A stretch of DNA of 30,789 bases from UKL13-2 sp044228625 (GCA_044228625.1 JBGAUM010000027.1:1-30789); one strand, 5' to 3'. Shown: positions 8,378-15,683, numbered from the stretch's first letter. Numbers and translations: made by a program. The notes: generated by a model not told the origin, from the letters alone.

Positions 8378-8404
8378 TTAGCACTCTATTGCGCAGAGTG
8401 CTAA
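8378..8404. promoter_or_regulatory. CIRCE operator for HrcA upstream of rpoH
   Basis: The sequence TTAGCACTC (8378-8386), nine spacer bases, then GAGTGCTAA (8396-8404) is a perfect match to the CIRCE consensus, including the 9-bp arms and 9-bp spacer. CIRCE is the binding site of the heat-shock repressor HrcA. It usually sits in front of groESL or the hrcA-grpE-dnaK cluster. Here it covers the predicted transcription start of rpoH, where HrcA binding would block initiation. The hrcA gene itself is not in the window. Confidence 0.93.
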
Positions 8405-8405
8405 A

Positions 8406-8450
8406 ATGACAAGGTCCCAGACAGGGAACATGGAAAGGAAAAGGTCATGA
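8406..8450 (+). CDS. Possible 14-codon leader peptide before rpoH
   Basis: An ATG two bases after CIRCE opens a frame MTRSQTGNMERKRS whose TGA overlaps the rpoH ATG (ATGA). A second in-frame ATG at 8430 would give a six-residue version. The overlap is what a translation-coupled leader would look like. However, the only Shine-Dalgarno candidate for the first ATG is GAG within CIRCE, and the frame is short enough to arise by chance. The purine-rich AGGAAAAGG that serves rpoH lies inside this frame. This is a hypothesis only. Confidence 0.2.
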   Translation: MTRSQTGNMERKRS

Positions 8451-9313
8451 CCGCAGCATCTATTCAATTGCCGGTGTTGTCCGTTTCAACCCTTGAAAAC
8501 TACATTTCGACGGTCAATCGGTACCCGATGCTTACGCCTGAGCGTGAGCGCGAACTGGGATTGGCTCTCAAGCTCAAAGGCGATCTGTCCGCTGCGTCTG
8601 AAATGGTGCTTTCTCACTTGCGCCTTGTGGTGTCGATTGCCCGGAATTACAGCGGTTATGGATTACCCCACGCAGATTTGATTCAGGAGGGCAATATCGG
8701 CCTGATGAAGGCGGTCAAGCGCTTCGATCCGGATCGCGGCGTGCGCTTGGTGTCGTTTGCCGTGCATTGGATCAAGGCCGAAATCCACGAGTACATTTTG
8801 AAGAACTGGCGCATTGTAAAAGTGGCCACCACCAAGGCCCAGCGCAAATTGTTCTTTAATTTGCGTAGCATGCGCCCCAACTTTGGCACGCTTTCGCCTT
8901 CCGAAGTCAAAGAAGTGGCCCGGCAACTCAACGTGAAGGAAACCGACGTCACCGAGATGGAAAAGCGTCTCACCGGCCAGGAGATTTCCCTGGAGCCGAG
9001 TGCCGATGCCGGCGAGGACGAGGTTTACGCCCCGATTGCCTACTTGCAGGATGCGTCACTGGATCCATCCGAGTCGCTGGCGCTGCAGCAACGCGAGATT
9101 GCGGCAACGGACGGACTTTCCGCAGCGCTTGAAAAGCTCGATGCAAGGAGTCGACGAATCATCGAGGCACGCTGGCTCAACGAAGGCGAAGAAAAGACCC
9201 TTCACGAACTGGCCGACGAATTTGGTGTGTCTGCCGAGCGGATTCGCCAAATTGAAGCCAAAGCCATGCAAGCGATGAAGGGCGAATTGGCGCAGTACGC
9301 TCAAGCGCGCTAA
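8447..9313 (+). CDS. rpoH: RNA polymerase heat-shock sigma factor RpoH (sigma-32)
   Basis: RpoH directs RNA polymerase to heat-shock promoters. The 288-residue product has region 2 with LIQEGNIGLMKAVKRFDP and VHWIKAEIHEYILKNWR. The RpoH box QRKLFFNLR follows at 132-140 and separates it from other group 2/3 sigma factors. A region 4.2 helix-turn-helix lies near 251-275 (TLHELADEFGVSAERIRQIE). A purine-rich ribosome site, AGGAAAAGG, precedes the ATG. The 180-bp leader after ftsX carries a sigma-32-like promoter and a CIRCE operator, so control by RpoH itself and by HrcA is expected. The order ftsY-ftsE-ftsX-rpoH is widely conserved in proteobacteria. Confidence 0.97.
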   Translation: MTAASIQLPVLSVSTLENYISTVNRYPMLTPERERELGLALKLKGDLSAASEMVLSHLRLVVSIARNYSGYGLPHADLIQEGNIGLMKAVKRFDPDRGVRLVSFAVHWIKAEIHEYILKNWRIVKVATTKAQRKLFFNLRSMRPNFGTLSPSEVKEVARQLNVKETDVTEMEKRLTGQEISLEPSADAGEDEVYAPIAYLQDASLDPSESLALQQREIAATDGLSAALEKLDARSRRIIEARWLNEGEEKTLHELADEFGVSAERIRQIEAKAMQAMKGELAQYAQAR

Positions 9314-9389
9314 GCGCTACGCGCCTTGAATACCGCGCGGCATCGGGCCACGCGGTAAACTGGGTTTTGACTTCGTACAAGAACCCGCC

Positions 9390-10115
9390 ATGAAGCAGAC
9401 TCCAACCCCGCTGTTTCGCAGCGACGATGACGAGAGCGGCCCCGCCTCGCTGAGAGTGAAGTCTCGGCTGGTCCGGGCCAACCAGCGCTTCCATGCAAAC
9501 GACAACATTTCGGCGTTCCTCCGGGAAGGTGAATTGGACGAGTTGCAGTCCGAGGTCGAATCAAAGGTCAAGGACTTGCTCGCATCGTTGGTGATCGATA
9601 CGACCGGTGATCACAACACACAGGAAACGGCGCGGCGAGTCGCCAAGATGTTCGTCACCGAAGTCTTCAAGGGGCGCTACCTGCCGATGCCGGCGCTCAC
9701 CGAGTTTCCGAACGTAGAGAAACTCAACGAGTTGCTGATCGTGGGCCCGATCACCGCCAGAAGCGCATGCTCGCATCACCTTTGCCCGATCATCGGGAAG
9801 GTCTGGATCGGCATCATGCCGAACGAGCACTCGAATTTGATCGGTCTATCCAAATACTCGAGGATTTGCGACTGGGTCATGAGCCGCCCGCAGATCCAGG
9901 AAGAAGCGGCCGTCCAGCTGGCCAACGTGATTGAAGAGAAGGTCAAGCCGGACGGCATCGCCATCGTGATCGAAGCCGATCACTTCTGCATGCATTGGCG
10001 CGGCGTGAAAGATGCTGACTCCCGCATGACCAATAGCGTAATGCGTGGGTCTTTCCTCAAAGACTCGAATCTGCGCCGGGAATTCCTGTCGCTATTGAGC
10101 CGAAAGCAGCGCTAG
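9390..10115 (+). CDS. folE: GTP cyclohydrolase I
   Basis: FolE converts GTP to 7,8-dihydroneopterin triphosphate, the first step to folate and other pterins. The 241-residue protein has a variable N-terminal 60 residues and a conserved tunnel-fold core. Zinc ligands are expected at Cys127, His130 and Cys200, and His129 and His198 match the catalytic histidines. The segment SNLIGLSKYSRI and the RPQIQE motif are typical. The usual Cys-Glu-His-His is Cys-Ser-His-His here. The gene follows rpoH by 76 bp. That gap contains a 7-bp inverted repeat (TACCGCG at 9331-9337, CGCGGTA at 9351-9357) with no adjacent T-run. folE converges on the RidA-family gene with 15 bp between stops. Confidence 0.94.
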   Translation: MKQTPTPLFRSDDDESGPASLRVKSRLVRANQRFHANDNISAFLREGELDELQSEVESKVKDLLASLVIDTTGDHNTQETARRVAKMFVTEVFKGRYLPMPALTEFPNVEKLNELLIVGPITARSACSHHLCPIIGKVWIGIMPNEHSNLIGLSKYSRICDWVMSRPQIQEEAAVQLANVIEEKVKPDGIAIVIEADHFCMHWRGVKDADSRMTNSVMRGSFLKDSNLRREFLSLLSRKQR

Positions 10116-10130
10116 CTGCCGATCAGGGTC

Positions 10131-10484
10131 CTACGCGGCTGCGATTAGCTGAATTTCGACTTTGTACCCCGGATTCGCCAACTTGGCTTCGACCGTTGCA
10201 CGCGGCGGAGTATTGCCTTGCGGCACCCATGCATCCCAAACGGCGTTCATCGCGGGGAAGTCGGCCATCGTGGCGATGTAGATGGTGGTCGAGAGGATGC
10301 GGGACTTGTCGGTACCAGCTTCGGCCAACAATTTGTCGATCGCTGCCAGCACTTGTTGAGTTTGGCCGGTGATGTCGGCACCGGGGTCGTCCGCCACCTG
10401 GCCGGCCAAATACACCGTGCCATTGTGGATCGCCATCTCTGAGAGTCGCTTGCCGACGTGAAAGCGTTGCAGGGTCATGGTCAT
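10131..10484 (-). CDS. RidA/YjgF-family protein, YoaB-like
   Basis: This 117-residue product belongs to the trimeric RidA superfamily, whose best-known member hydrolyses reactive enamine/imine intermediates. The conserved PPRATVEA segment supplies the family arginine, and the end YKVEIQLIAAA is typical. It resembles E. coli YoaB (AIHNGTVYLAGQV, FPAMNAVWDAWV) more than RidA itself, so its substrate is uncertain. Its ATG overlaps the sco stop as ATGA, making it the last gene of the SURF1-ctaA-ctaB-sco unit. A second ATG two codons downstream (10478) is an alternative start. It converges with folE. Confidence 0.9.
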   Translation of the reverse strand: MTMTLQRFHVGKRLSEMAIHNGTVYLAGQVADDPGADITGQTQQVLAAIDKLLAEAGTDKSRILSTTIYIATMADFPAMNAVWDAWVPQGNTPPRATVEAKLANPGYKVEIQLIAAA

Positions 10485-11068
10485 TTGCCTTTGATGAGAA
10501 GTTGAATGTCAGAGGTGAGCTTTTCCACGTCCATCCCATACGCCACGATCAGACGAAGGCGTCCCTGCGGATCAAAGACGAGCGAATTGGACGAATGGTT
10601 GACGGTGTACGTCTCAGGCGTTTGGCCTTCCTGGATTTGCGCGACAATCTTGAAATCGCGCGTTACCTTGTTGGTCGCTTCGCGGTCCCCGCGCAGGGCG
10701 ATAAAGCTCGGATGAAAAGCGGCCACATACTTGGATAACACCTGCTCCGTGTCCCTTGCGGGATCAACCGTGATGAACAGGACCTGGAATTTGTCGGCGT
10801 CCGGTCCCAAATTGGCCATGACCTTCTTCAAGTCGGAAAGTGTTGTCGGGCACACGTCCGGACACTGAACAAATCCGAAAAACATCAGTACGGTCTTGCC
10901 GCGAAAATCAGCCATGCTGCGAGCCTTGCCGGTGTGATCCACCAGCCGGAAATCGTTGCCATACCCCTGGATGCCGGTCACGTCGACCGAGTGGAATGAC
11001 ACGGGTTTTTCGCATGCCGACAATGCAGCCAGAGCCAATAACAAGGCAAGTCGCAACATCGATTTCAT
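10481..11068 (-). CDS. SCO1/SenC-family copper chaperone lipoprotein
   Basis: Sco proteins deliver copper to, or keep reduced, the CuA cysteines of oxidase subunit II. The 195-residue product begins with a lipoprotein signal ending LSAC, so Cys19 should be lipidated and the protein membrane-anchored in the periplasm. The thioredoxin-like domain carries CPDVC (Cys69, Cys73). The distal metal ligand is His158 in VNHSSNSLVFD. The frame overlaps ctaB upstream and ridA downstream by four bases each. It sits in the oxidase assembly operon whose target, CtaC, is encoded at 18.2-19.4 kb. Confidence 0.94.
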   Translation of the reverse strand: MKSMLRLALLLALAALSACEKPVSFHSVDVTGIQGYGNDFRLVDHTGKARSMADFRGKTVLMFFGFVQCPDVCPTTLSDLKKVMANLGPDADKFQVLFITVDPARDTEQVLSKYVAAFHPSFIALRGDREATNKVTRDFKIVAQIQEGQTPETYTVNHSSNSLVFDPQGRLRLIVAYGMDVEKLTSDIQLLIKGK

Positions 11069-11973
11069 CGCATCACCAACGGGGCGTAATGATCAATCAA
11101 CAATGCCGCAAACAATAACGACAAATACAAGATTGAGTAATTAAACGTGCGTTTTGCCAATGCGTCGCTGTACTGTCGAAACAAGCGCACAGCGAACCAG
11201 ATGAAAAACGCATTGAGCGACACTGCACTCGCCAGATAAACCCATCCGCTCATGCCTATTGCCACCGGCAACAGGGTGCACGCCAACAAGATGAACGTGT
11301 AAAGCAGCACATGCAGTTGGGTAAACGCGGCACCGTGGGTTACCGGCAACATCGGGACACCTGCGGCCGCGTACTCTTTCCGGCGATACAATGCCAACGC
11401 CCAGAAGTGGGGCGGTGTCCACGCGAAGATGATGAGGAACAGAAGCATCGACTGTGCGGTGACCTCTCCCGTGACTGCCGCCCAACCCAGCACCGGCGGC
11501 ATGGCACCGGACGCTCCTCCAATGACAATGTTCTGCGGCGTTGCGGGCTTGAGGATCAGCGTATAGAACACCGCGTATCCCACGAAAGTGGCCAGCGTCA
11601 GCCACATGGTGAGGGAATTCACGTGCTGGTACAGCACGAACAGTCCGGCACCGCCGACCAGCCCGGCCAGCACGAGAACCTGGGGTGTGGTGATCGTTCC
11701 TGCCACGGTGGGCCGGGCGCGGGTACGCGCCATCCGCCGATCAATCTCGTTTTCCACCAGGCAATTGATCGCCGCAGCGGCACCTGCGACCAGTGCAATA
11801 CCCAACGTGGACCACAACATCAATGCAAGGTCCCAAGGCACTCCTGCAGGGTACGCCAGCATCATCCCGATAATGGCGGTGAACACAATCAGGCTGTTGA
11901 CCCGCGGCTTGGTCAACTCCAGAAACTGGAACCCGATGTTGCGCGGGTTGATCGCCATGGCCTCATTCTGCAT
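11065..11973 (-). CDS. ctaB: Protoheme IX farnesyltransferase (heme O synthase)
   Basis: CtaB (also called CyoE or COX10) farnesylates heme B to heme O in the inner membrane, the step before CtaA. The 302-residue frame is almost entirely hydrophobic, with about eight or nine predicted spans. It carries the UbiA-type motif NCLVENEIDRRMARTRARP and a second conserved stretch, FAWTPPHFWALAL. The open frame extends to 12231 inside ctaA, but homology starts near INPRNIGFQFLELTKPRV. I chose the ATG at 11973, three bases after the ctaA stop. The ATG at 11958 (MAINPRN) is equally plausible. Neither has a strong Shine-Dalgarno. The stop overlaps sco by ATGA. Confidence 0.95.
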   Translation of the reverse strand: MQNEAMAINPRNIGFQFLELTKPRVNSLIVFTAIIGMMLAYPAGVPWDLALMLWSTLGIALVAGAAAAINCLVENEIDRRMARTRARPTVAGTITTPQVLVLAGLVGGAGLFVLYQHVNSLTMWLTLATFVGYAVFYTLILKPATPQNIVIGGASGAMPPVLGWAAVTGEVTAQSMLLFLIIFAWTPPHFWALALYRRKEYAAAGVPMLPVTHGAAFTQLHVLLYTFILLACTLLPVAIGMSGWVYLASAVSLNAFFIWFAVRLFRQYSDALAKRTFNYSILYLSLLFAALLIDHYAPLVMR

Positions 11974-11975
11974 GA

Positions 11976-13055
11976 TCAATGCACATCCTTGGCAAGTCGA
12001 AGATTCACCAGCAGCGTGAAAGCAAACAGCAGCGCTGCAACGCCATTGTGCATCACGGCAATCGGCAGCGGGAGACTCCAAGCGACGTTGAGAACGCCCA
12101 ACAAGATTTGAAGACCGAGCAAGGACGTCAGTAACTTTGCAGCCGCACGGCCCGAGTGGAAACGGTGAAGGCGCCAAGCAAATGCGCCCACCACCAATGC
12201 CGCAATGATGGCGCCGACTCGATGTGTCCAATGGATCGCGCGCAGCGCTTCATGAGTGAGCAGTTCGCCATTCGGTCCCACGCCAAGCGGTCGGAGGATG
12301 TGAAAGGCGTTGGCAAAATCCATGGCGGGCACCCATGCGCCATGGCAGGTGGGCAGATCGGCACATGCAAGGGCAGCGTAATTCGTGCTGACCCAACCCC
12401 CCAGCGTAATCTGGGCTAGCAAGACCACCAGCGCGAACAAGGCAAACGCGCGCACAGCGGCACTCGCAGAAATCGGCGCCGCCCAGGCACCGGCATCGCG
12501 CTGCCGCTGCAGAAGCCACGTCAACATCGCAAGAATGAAAATGCCTCCCAACAGGTGCGCCGTCACAATGGCGGGTTTCAAGAGCAGCGTGACCGTCCAC
12601 GCGCCCAAGGCTGCCTGAAAAAGCACAGTGGCGGAAAGCACGATGGGAAGCGCGACGCCTTGCTTCCAAATTCGACGGTTGCGCACCACGGCAAAGGTGA
12701 TTGCTGCAATCAACGACCCGACAATCATCGCCAAATACCGGTGCACCATTTCTTTCCACGCCTTGGCCAAGGTCACTGGTCCGCCGGGCTGGGCAGATTC
12801 TGCGGCGCGAATGTCGTCCACCGAGTGCGCCGGGGTGAGATTGCCATAACAGCCCGGCCAATCGGGACATCCGAGTCCTGCGTCCGACAAGCGCACGAAG
12901 GCGCCCAAAACGATCAAGACGAAAGTCAGGACCGTGGTGACAAGAATCAACCGTGTAAAGCGTTGCGCATCACGTCCAACCCACCAGAACGCAAAGGCCA
13001 TGATGCCCAAGGTGATCAGGCCGATGATTCCACGCTCGATCCCGCTCATTCCCAT
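11976..13055 (-). CDS. ctaA: Heme A synthase (COX15/CtaA family)
   Basis: CtaA oxidises the C8 methyl of heme O to give heme A for aa3-type oxidases. The 359-residue protein has eight predicted membrane spans in two repeats. Heme-ligand histidines fit at His105 (EMVHRY), His167 (TAHLLGG), His278 (HWTHR, with His275) and His336 (MHNGVA). Two Cys pairs in periplasmic loops (Cys63/Cys69 and Cys231/Cys237) are as expected for the proteobacterial type. An ATG two codons in (13049) is an alternative start. ctaA follows the Sco-like gene by 9 bp and precedes ctaB. Confidence 0.95.
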   Translation of the reverse strand: MGMSGIERGIIGLITLGIMAFAFWWVGRDAQRFTRLILVTTVLTFVLIVLGAFVRLSDAGLGCPDWPGCYGNLTPAHSVDDIRAAESAQPGGPVTLAKAWKEMVHRYLAMIVGSLIAAITFAVVRNRRIWKQGVALPIVLSATVLFQAALGAWTVTLLLKPAIVTAHLLGGIFILAMLTWLLQRQRDAGAWAAPISASAAVRAFALFALVVLLAQITLGGWVSTNYAALACADLPTCHGAWVPAMDFANAFHILRPLGVGPNGELLTHEALRAIHWTHRVGAIIAALVVGAFAWRLHRFHSGRAAAKLLTSLLGLQILLGVLNVAWSLPLPIAVMHNGVAALLFAFTLLVNLRLAKDVH

Positions 13056-13064
13056 TTGCGATCT

Positions 13065-13631
13065 CTAGCCGATTTGCGAGGCCTTGAGGACTTGCCTCAA
13101 ATCCTTTGCCAAACTCTTGATATCGGGATTGGCGCCATAAAAGATGAACGCGTTCCCAAGTGGGTCGATCGCATAGATTCGATCGTCCCTTCCACTGGTA
13201 CCGACGGGCAACTTGTCTTTCCATGCGCTTGACTGGGCATCCACCCAGACGGTTCCCGCAAACGCCTGCAACAGCTCCGATTCTGGTGTCACTCCATCTT
13301 CGACCAGCACTACGCGCAAGACGCGATCCTGTTCACGACCCAGGATGAGCCGCGCTTGTTTCATGGCCAACAAGCGCGCCCTGCACGCCTCTGCACACGA
13401 TCCGTTGACCCGGGAGACCAAGAGCCATTTGCCTCTCATCGCTTCCGCAGCATCCCCTTGCACGCCATCAAGACGTACAAATTTTTCCTGGGGAAGCGCG
13501 ACGACCGGCGTAATCAACGTGCCGTAATTGTTGGTCTTCCCGGGAGGGAAAAAGTAAAAGACCACGAACGACGCGATCGTCGGAACAATGAACAGCGCAA
13601 GCAGCGCGGCCAGTTTGGCTTTGGGCGTCAT
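13065..13631 (-). CDS. Membrane-anchored Sco-like protein in oxidase operon
   Basis: This 188-residue product has one N-terminal membrane span (about 8-28). A periplasmic domain follows with a CxxxC pair, Cys79 and Cys83 (GSCAEACRARLL), placed like the metal site of Sco proteins. The following pattern (RVVLVEDG, then RIYAIDPLGNAFIFYG near the end) matches a thioredoxin-like fold. I see no clear counterpart of the Sco histidine ligand, so a copper role is inferred only from the Cys pair and the neighbours. The start at 13631 is chosen because it overlaps the SURF1 stop as ATGA and lies just before the membrane span. Such genes are commonly annotated as hypothetical beside SURF1 in beta-proteobacteria. 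Confidence 0.82.
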   Translation of the reverse strand: MTPKAKLAALLALFIVPTIASFVVFYFFPPGKTNNYGTLITPVVALPQEKFVRLDGVQGDAAEAMRGKWLLVSRVNGSCAEACRARLLAMKQARLILGREQDRVLRVVLVEDGVTPESELLQAFAGTVWVDAQSSAWKDKLPVGTSGRDDRIYAIDPLGNAFIFYGANPDIKSLAKDLRQVLKASQIG

Positions 13632-14356
13632 GATGAGGTGGGTTGCGCGCCAGGAATCTTGCGCCTTTTGAAGTTCATGAGAATCCAGAGGAAAAATACG
13701 GTTGCGCACAATGAATACCACGTCCACATGTACTCGATATGCTTGTCCGCTCGCGCATCTGGTTGTACTGGGGTGGGGACAATGCCGATGGGAGGTGTCT
13801 CCTCAACCAACACGTAGGGCAGGACATCCCGTCCGGTAGCGGTTCGGTATCGTTCAATGGTCAGGTTTTGCCAGACATTTCCCTGTACGGGAGACATCGT
13901 CCACTCAATGAAGCGATTCCCGGGCACGTCCAGCGTTCCCACAATCGTGGCGCGGCCGACAGGCGGCGCAAAGGATGGCGCCCGAGGATATGCGGCATCT
14001 CGACCTAACCATCCCCGCTGGACCAACACAAGCCCCCCTTGTTCAAGCGCAAAAGGGACCAGCACGTGAAATCCTGCACGACCGTCGTGAATTCGATTGT
14101 CGACAAACACAGGTCCCGCATCGTGCCAAACGCCGATCGCCCTCGCCCGCCGATATCGCAAGTCATCCGCACGACTCTTGGCGTCAAGTACCAAAGTTCT
14201 TTCGCGACTCCGGGATTCAAACTCGACCTGTAGTTGGCGTTTCTCGTCCGCCCGGTGCTTCTGCCATGTGCCCAAGTAGCCCGTGAGTCCCATCACCAGC
14301 AAAGTCGCCAACGTCGGGAGCCAGCGCGGCCGGAATTGAAGTGGGGGTGCTGACAT
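13628..14356 (-). CDS. SURF1-family cytochrome oxidase biogenesis protein
   Basis: SURF1 proteins help place heme A into oxidase subunit I. The 242-residue frame has the family plan: a short N-terminus, one membrane span at about 12-32 ending GTWQKHRADEK, a periplasmic domain with VLVQRGWLGRD and VDNRIHDG, and a second span near 209-230 followed by a basic tail. I chose the ATG at 14356. The frame is open to 14440, but that would overlap the divergent DUF2909 gene. It heads the SURF1-Sco-like-ctaA-ctaB-sco-ridA unit. It has no upstream gene on its strand before the terminator at 14745-14772, so its own promoter should lie in 14357-14438 or within the DUF2909 gene. Confidence 0.93.
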   Translation of the reverse strand: MSAPPLQFRPRWLPTLATLLVMGLTGYLGTWQKHRADEKRQLQVEFESRSRERTLVLDAKSRADDLRYRRARAIGVWHDAGPVFVDNRIHDGRAGFHVLVPFALEQGGLVLVQRGWLGRDAAYPRAPSFAPPVGRATIVGTLDVPGNRFIEWTMSPVQGNVWQNLTIERYRTATGRDVLPYVLVEETPPIGIVPTPVQPDARADKHIEYMWTWYSLCATVFFLWILMNFKRRKIPGAQPTSS

Positions 14357-14438
14357 GGAAGGAATGGTCGGGGGCGCCTGCACGATTCGGTTGAAACTCG
14401 CGTAGCATCGCAGAAACGATTTGTTGAAACTGTGCACC

Positions 14439-14630
14439 ATGAAAATCTTGATTGTTGCGTTGCTGCTCTTGGTCGTATTGAGCCTGTTTTCCGGGCTTTA
14501 CTTCATGTATCGGGACAAGAGCGGCGGGAAACGAACGGTCAATGCATTGACACTCCGGATCGCACTGTCAGTGCTCACGTTTCTGATCGTCATGGCGGGC
14601 TTTTTCTTTGGCTGGATTCCGGGAAAGTAG
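14439..14630 (+). CDS. Small twin-transmembrane protein (DUF2909)
   Basis: This 63-residue protein consists almost wholly of two membrane spans (about 3-23 and 40-60). They are joined by a short basic loop, YRDKSGGKRTVNALTLR. It matches the DUF2909 family, whose function is unknown and which sits between ctaE and SURF1 in many beta-proteobacteria. Here it lies on the strand opposite to every other oxidase gene, diverging from SURF1 across 82 bp. The frame could be read from a TTG at 14421, but MKILIVALLL is the natural membrane-protein start. A role in oxidase assembly is inferred from location alone. Confidence 0.85.
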   Translation: MKILIVALLLLVVLSLFSGLYFMYRDKSGGKRTVNALTLRIALSVLTFLIVMAGFFFGWIPGK

Positions 14631-14667
14631 TTCAGGCTTCCCCGTCTCCACAGCCAAAAATCTTTGA

Positions 14668-14711
14668 TTGGCGCGCCTTTCAAGGCATTCTTGCCTCAAA
14701 CAGCGCGCCAA
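14668..14711. repeat. Nested inverted repeat in the DUF2909-ctaE gap
   Basis: Outer arms TTGGCGCGC (14668-14676) and GCGCGCCAA (14703-14711) are exact complements. Within them, AGGCA (14683-14687) and TGCCT (14692-14696) form an inner stem capped by TTCT. The unpaired segments between the two stems are six bases on each side. On the + strand a run of five T follows at 14720-14724. It is downstream of the DUF2909 stop and could be a terminator, an RNA-stability structure or a DNA site. Confidence 0.5.
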
Positions 14712-14744
14712 GTCTTGAGTTTTTACCGTCGATGTCCTTCAAAC

Positions 14745-14772
14745 AAAAGGCCGCACCTGGGTGCGGCCTTTT
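14745..14772. terminator. Bidirectional intrinsic terminator
   Basis: AAAAGGCCGCAC (14745-14756) and GTGCGGCCTTTT (14761-14772) form a perfect 12-bp stem with a four-base loop. The A/T flanks give a T-run on either strand, and on the minus strand it extends as TTTTGTTT. It ends the ctaC-to-ctaE transcript on the minus strand and the DUF2909 transcript on the plus strand. It therefore divides the oxidase locus into two transcription units. Confidence 0.9.
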
Positions 14773-14794
14773 CGTGTCCGGCCGACGCTGTTCG

Positions 14795-15661
14795 TTACAC
14801 CAATACGTATACAAAAATGAACAAGCCCAGCCAAACAACGTCGACAAAGTGCCAATACCAGGCCACCGCTTCAAACCCGAAATGATGATCCGGCTTGAAA
14901 TGTCCCTTGACGCATCGGAACAGGATCACTGTCAGCATGATCGCGCCCAGGGTCACGTGGAAACCGTGAAAGCCGGTCAACATGAAAAAGGTGGAGCCAA
15001 ACACGCCAGACGTCAATTTCAGGTTCAGGTCGCTGTAGGCATGGGCATATTCATACACCTGCAATGCCAAGAAGACGGCTCCCAGCACAACCGTGAGGAA
15101 CAGGAACAGGATGAGGCGGCTGCGATTGTTCGCGATCAACGCGTGATGGGCAATGGTCACCGTTACCCCGGAAGCCAGCAGCAACATTGTATTGATGGCG
15201 GGGATTCCCCACGCGCCCATGGTCTGGAAAGCGTAATCGGCGTTTTGCGCCAAGTAAGGACCGACCGTAGGCCACTTGGCGTCGTAGCCCTGCCAAATCA
15301 TGGCGTTGTCCATATCGCCGAGCCATGGCACTGAGAAAACGCGTGCGTAAAACAAGGCCCCGAAGAACGCCGCAAAGAACATGACTTCCGAAAAGATGAA
15401 CCAGCTCATGCTCCAGCGGTAAGAGACATCAAGCTGCTTGTTGTATAGGCCCGATTCGGATTCGTGAATCACGATGCCGAACCATCCAAACAACATGTAA
15501 ATGAGAATGGCAAATCCCAAACCCAGCGACAGGAAACCTGCGGGCTGGATGTCGTTCATCCACATCACCATGCCGGAGGCAAAGAAGAACAAGGCCGTGG
15601 ACCCCACCACCGGCCACTTGGACGGCGGGGCAAAGTAATAACCACCTGGTGCTGTACTCAC
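14795..15661 (-). CDS. ctaE: Cytochrome c oxidase subunit III
   Basis: CtaE is the third core membrane subunit of the aa3 oxidase. It stabilises subunit I and proton uptake. The 288-residue protein has seven predicted spans and family segments such as WSMSWFIFSEVMFFAAFFGALFYA, GFHGFHVTLG and the ending AVAWYWHFVDVVWLGLFIFVYV. I chose GTG at 15661 because GAGGGAG lies six bases upstream and the product then begins MSTAPGGYYF, like relatives. The ATG at 15676 lies within that ribosome site. DUF2970 ends 22 bp upstream. The gene is followed 22 bp later by the strong terminator. Confidence 0.95.
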   Translation of the reverse strand: MSTAPGGYYFAPPSKWPVVGSTALFFFASGMVMWMNDIQPAGFLSLGLGFAILIYMLFGWFGIVIHESESGLYNKQLDVSYRWSMSWFIFSEVMFFAAFFGALFYARVFSVPWLGDMDNAMIWQGYDAKWPTVGPYLAQNADYAFQTMGAWGIPAINTMLLLASGVTVTIAHHALIANNRSRLILFLFLTVVLGAVFLALQVYEYAHAYSDLNLKLTSGVFGSTFFMLTGFHGFHVTLGAIMLTVILFRCVKGHFKPDHHFGFEAVAWYWHFVDVVWLGLFIFVYVLV

Positions 15662-15683
15662 GATTCGCTCCCTCAACGAAATC

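Noticed and set aside
9331..9357. Inverted repeat TACCGCG/CGCGGTA between rpoH and folE as a terminator
   Set aside because: The loop is 13 bases and no T-run directly follows, so I do not call a terminator.
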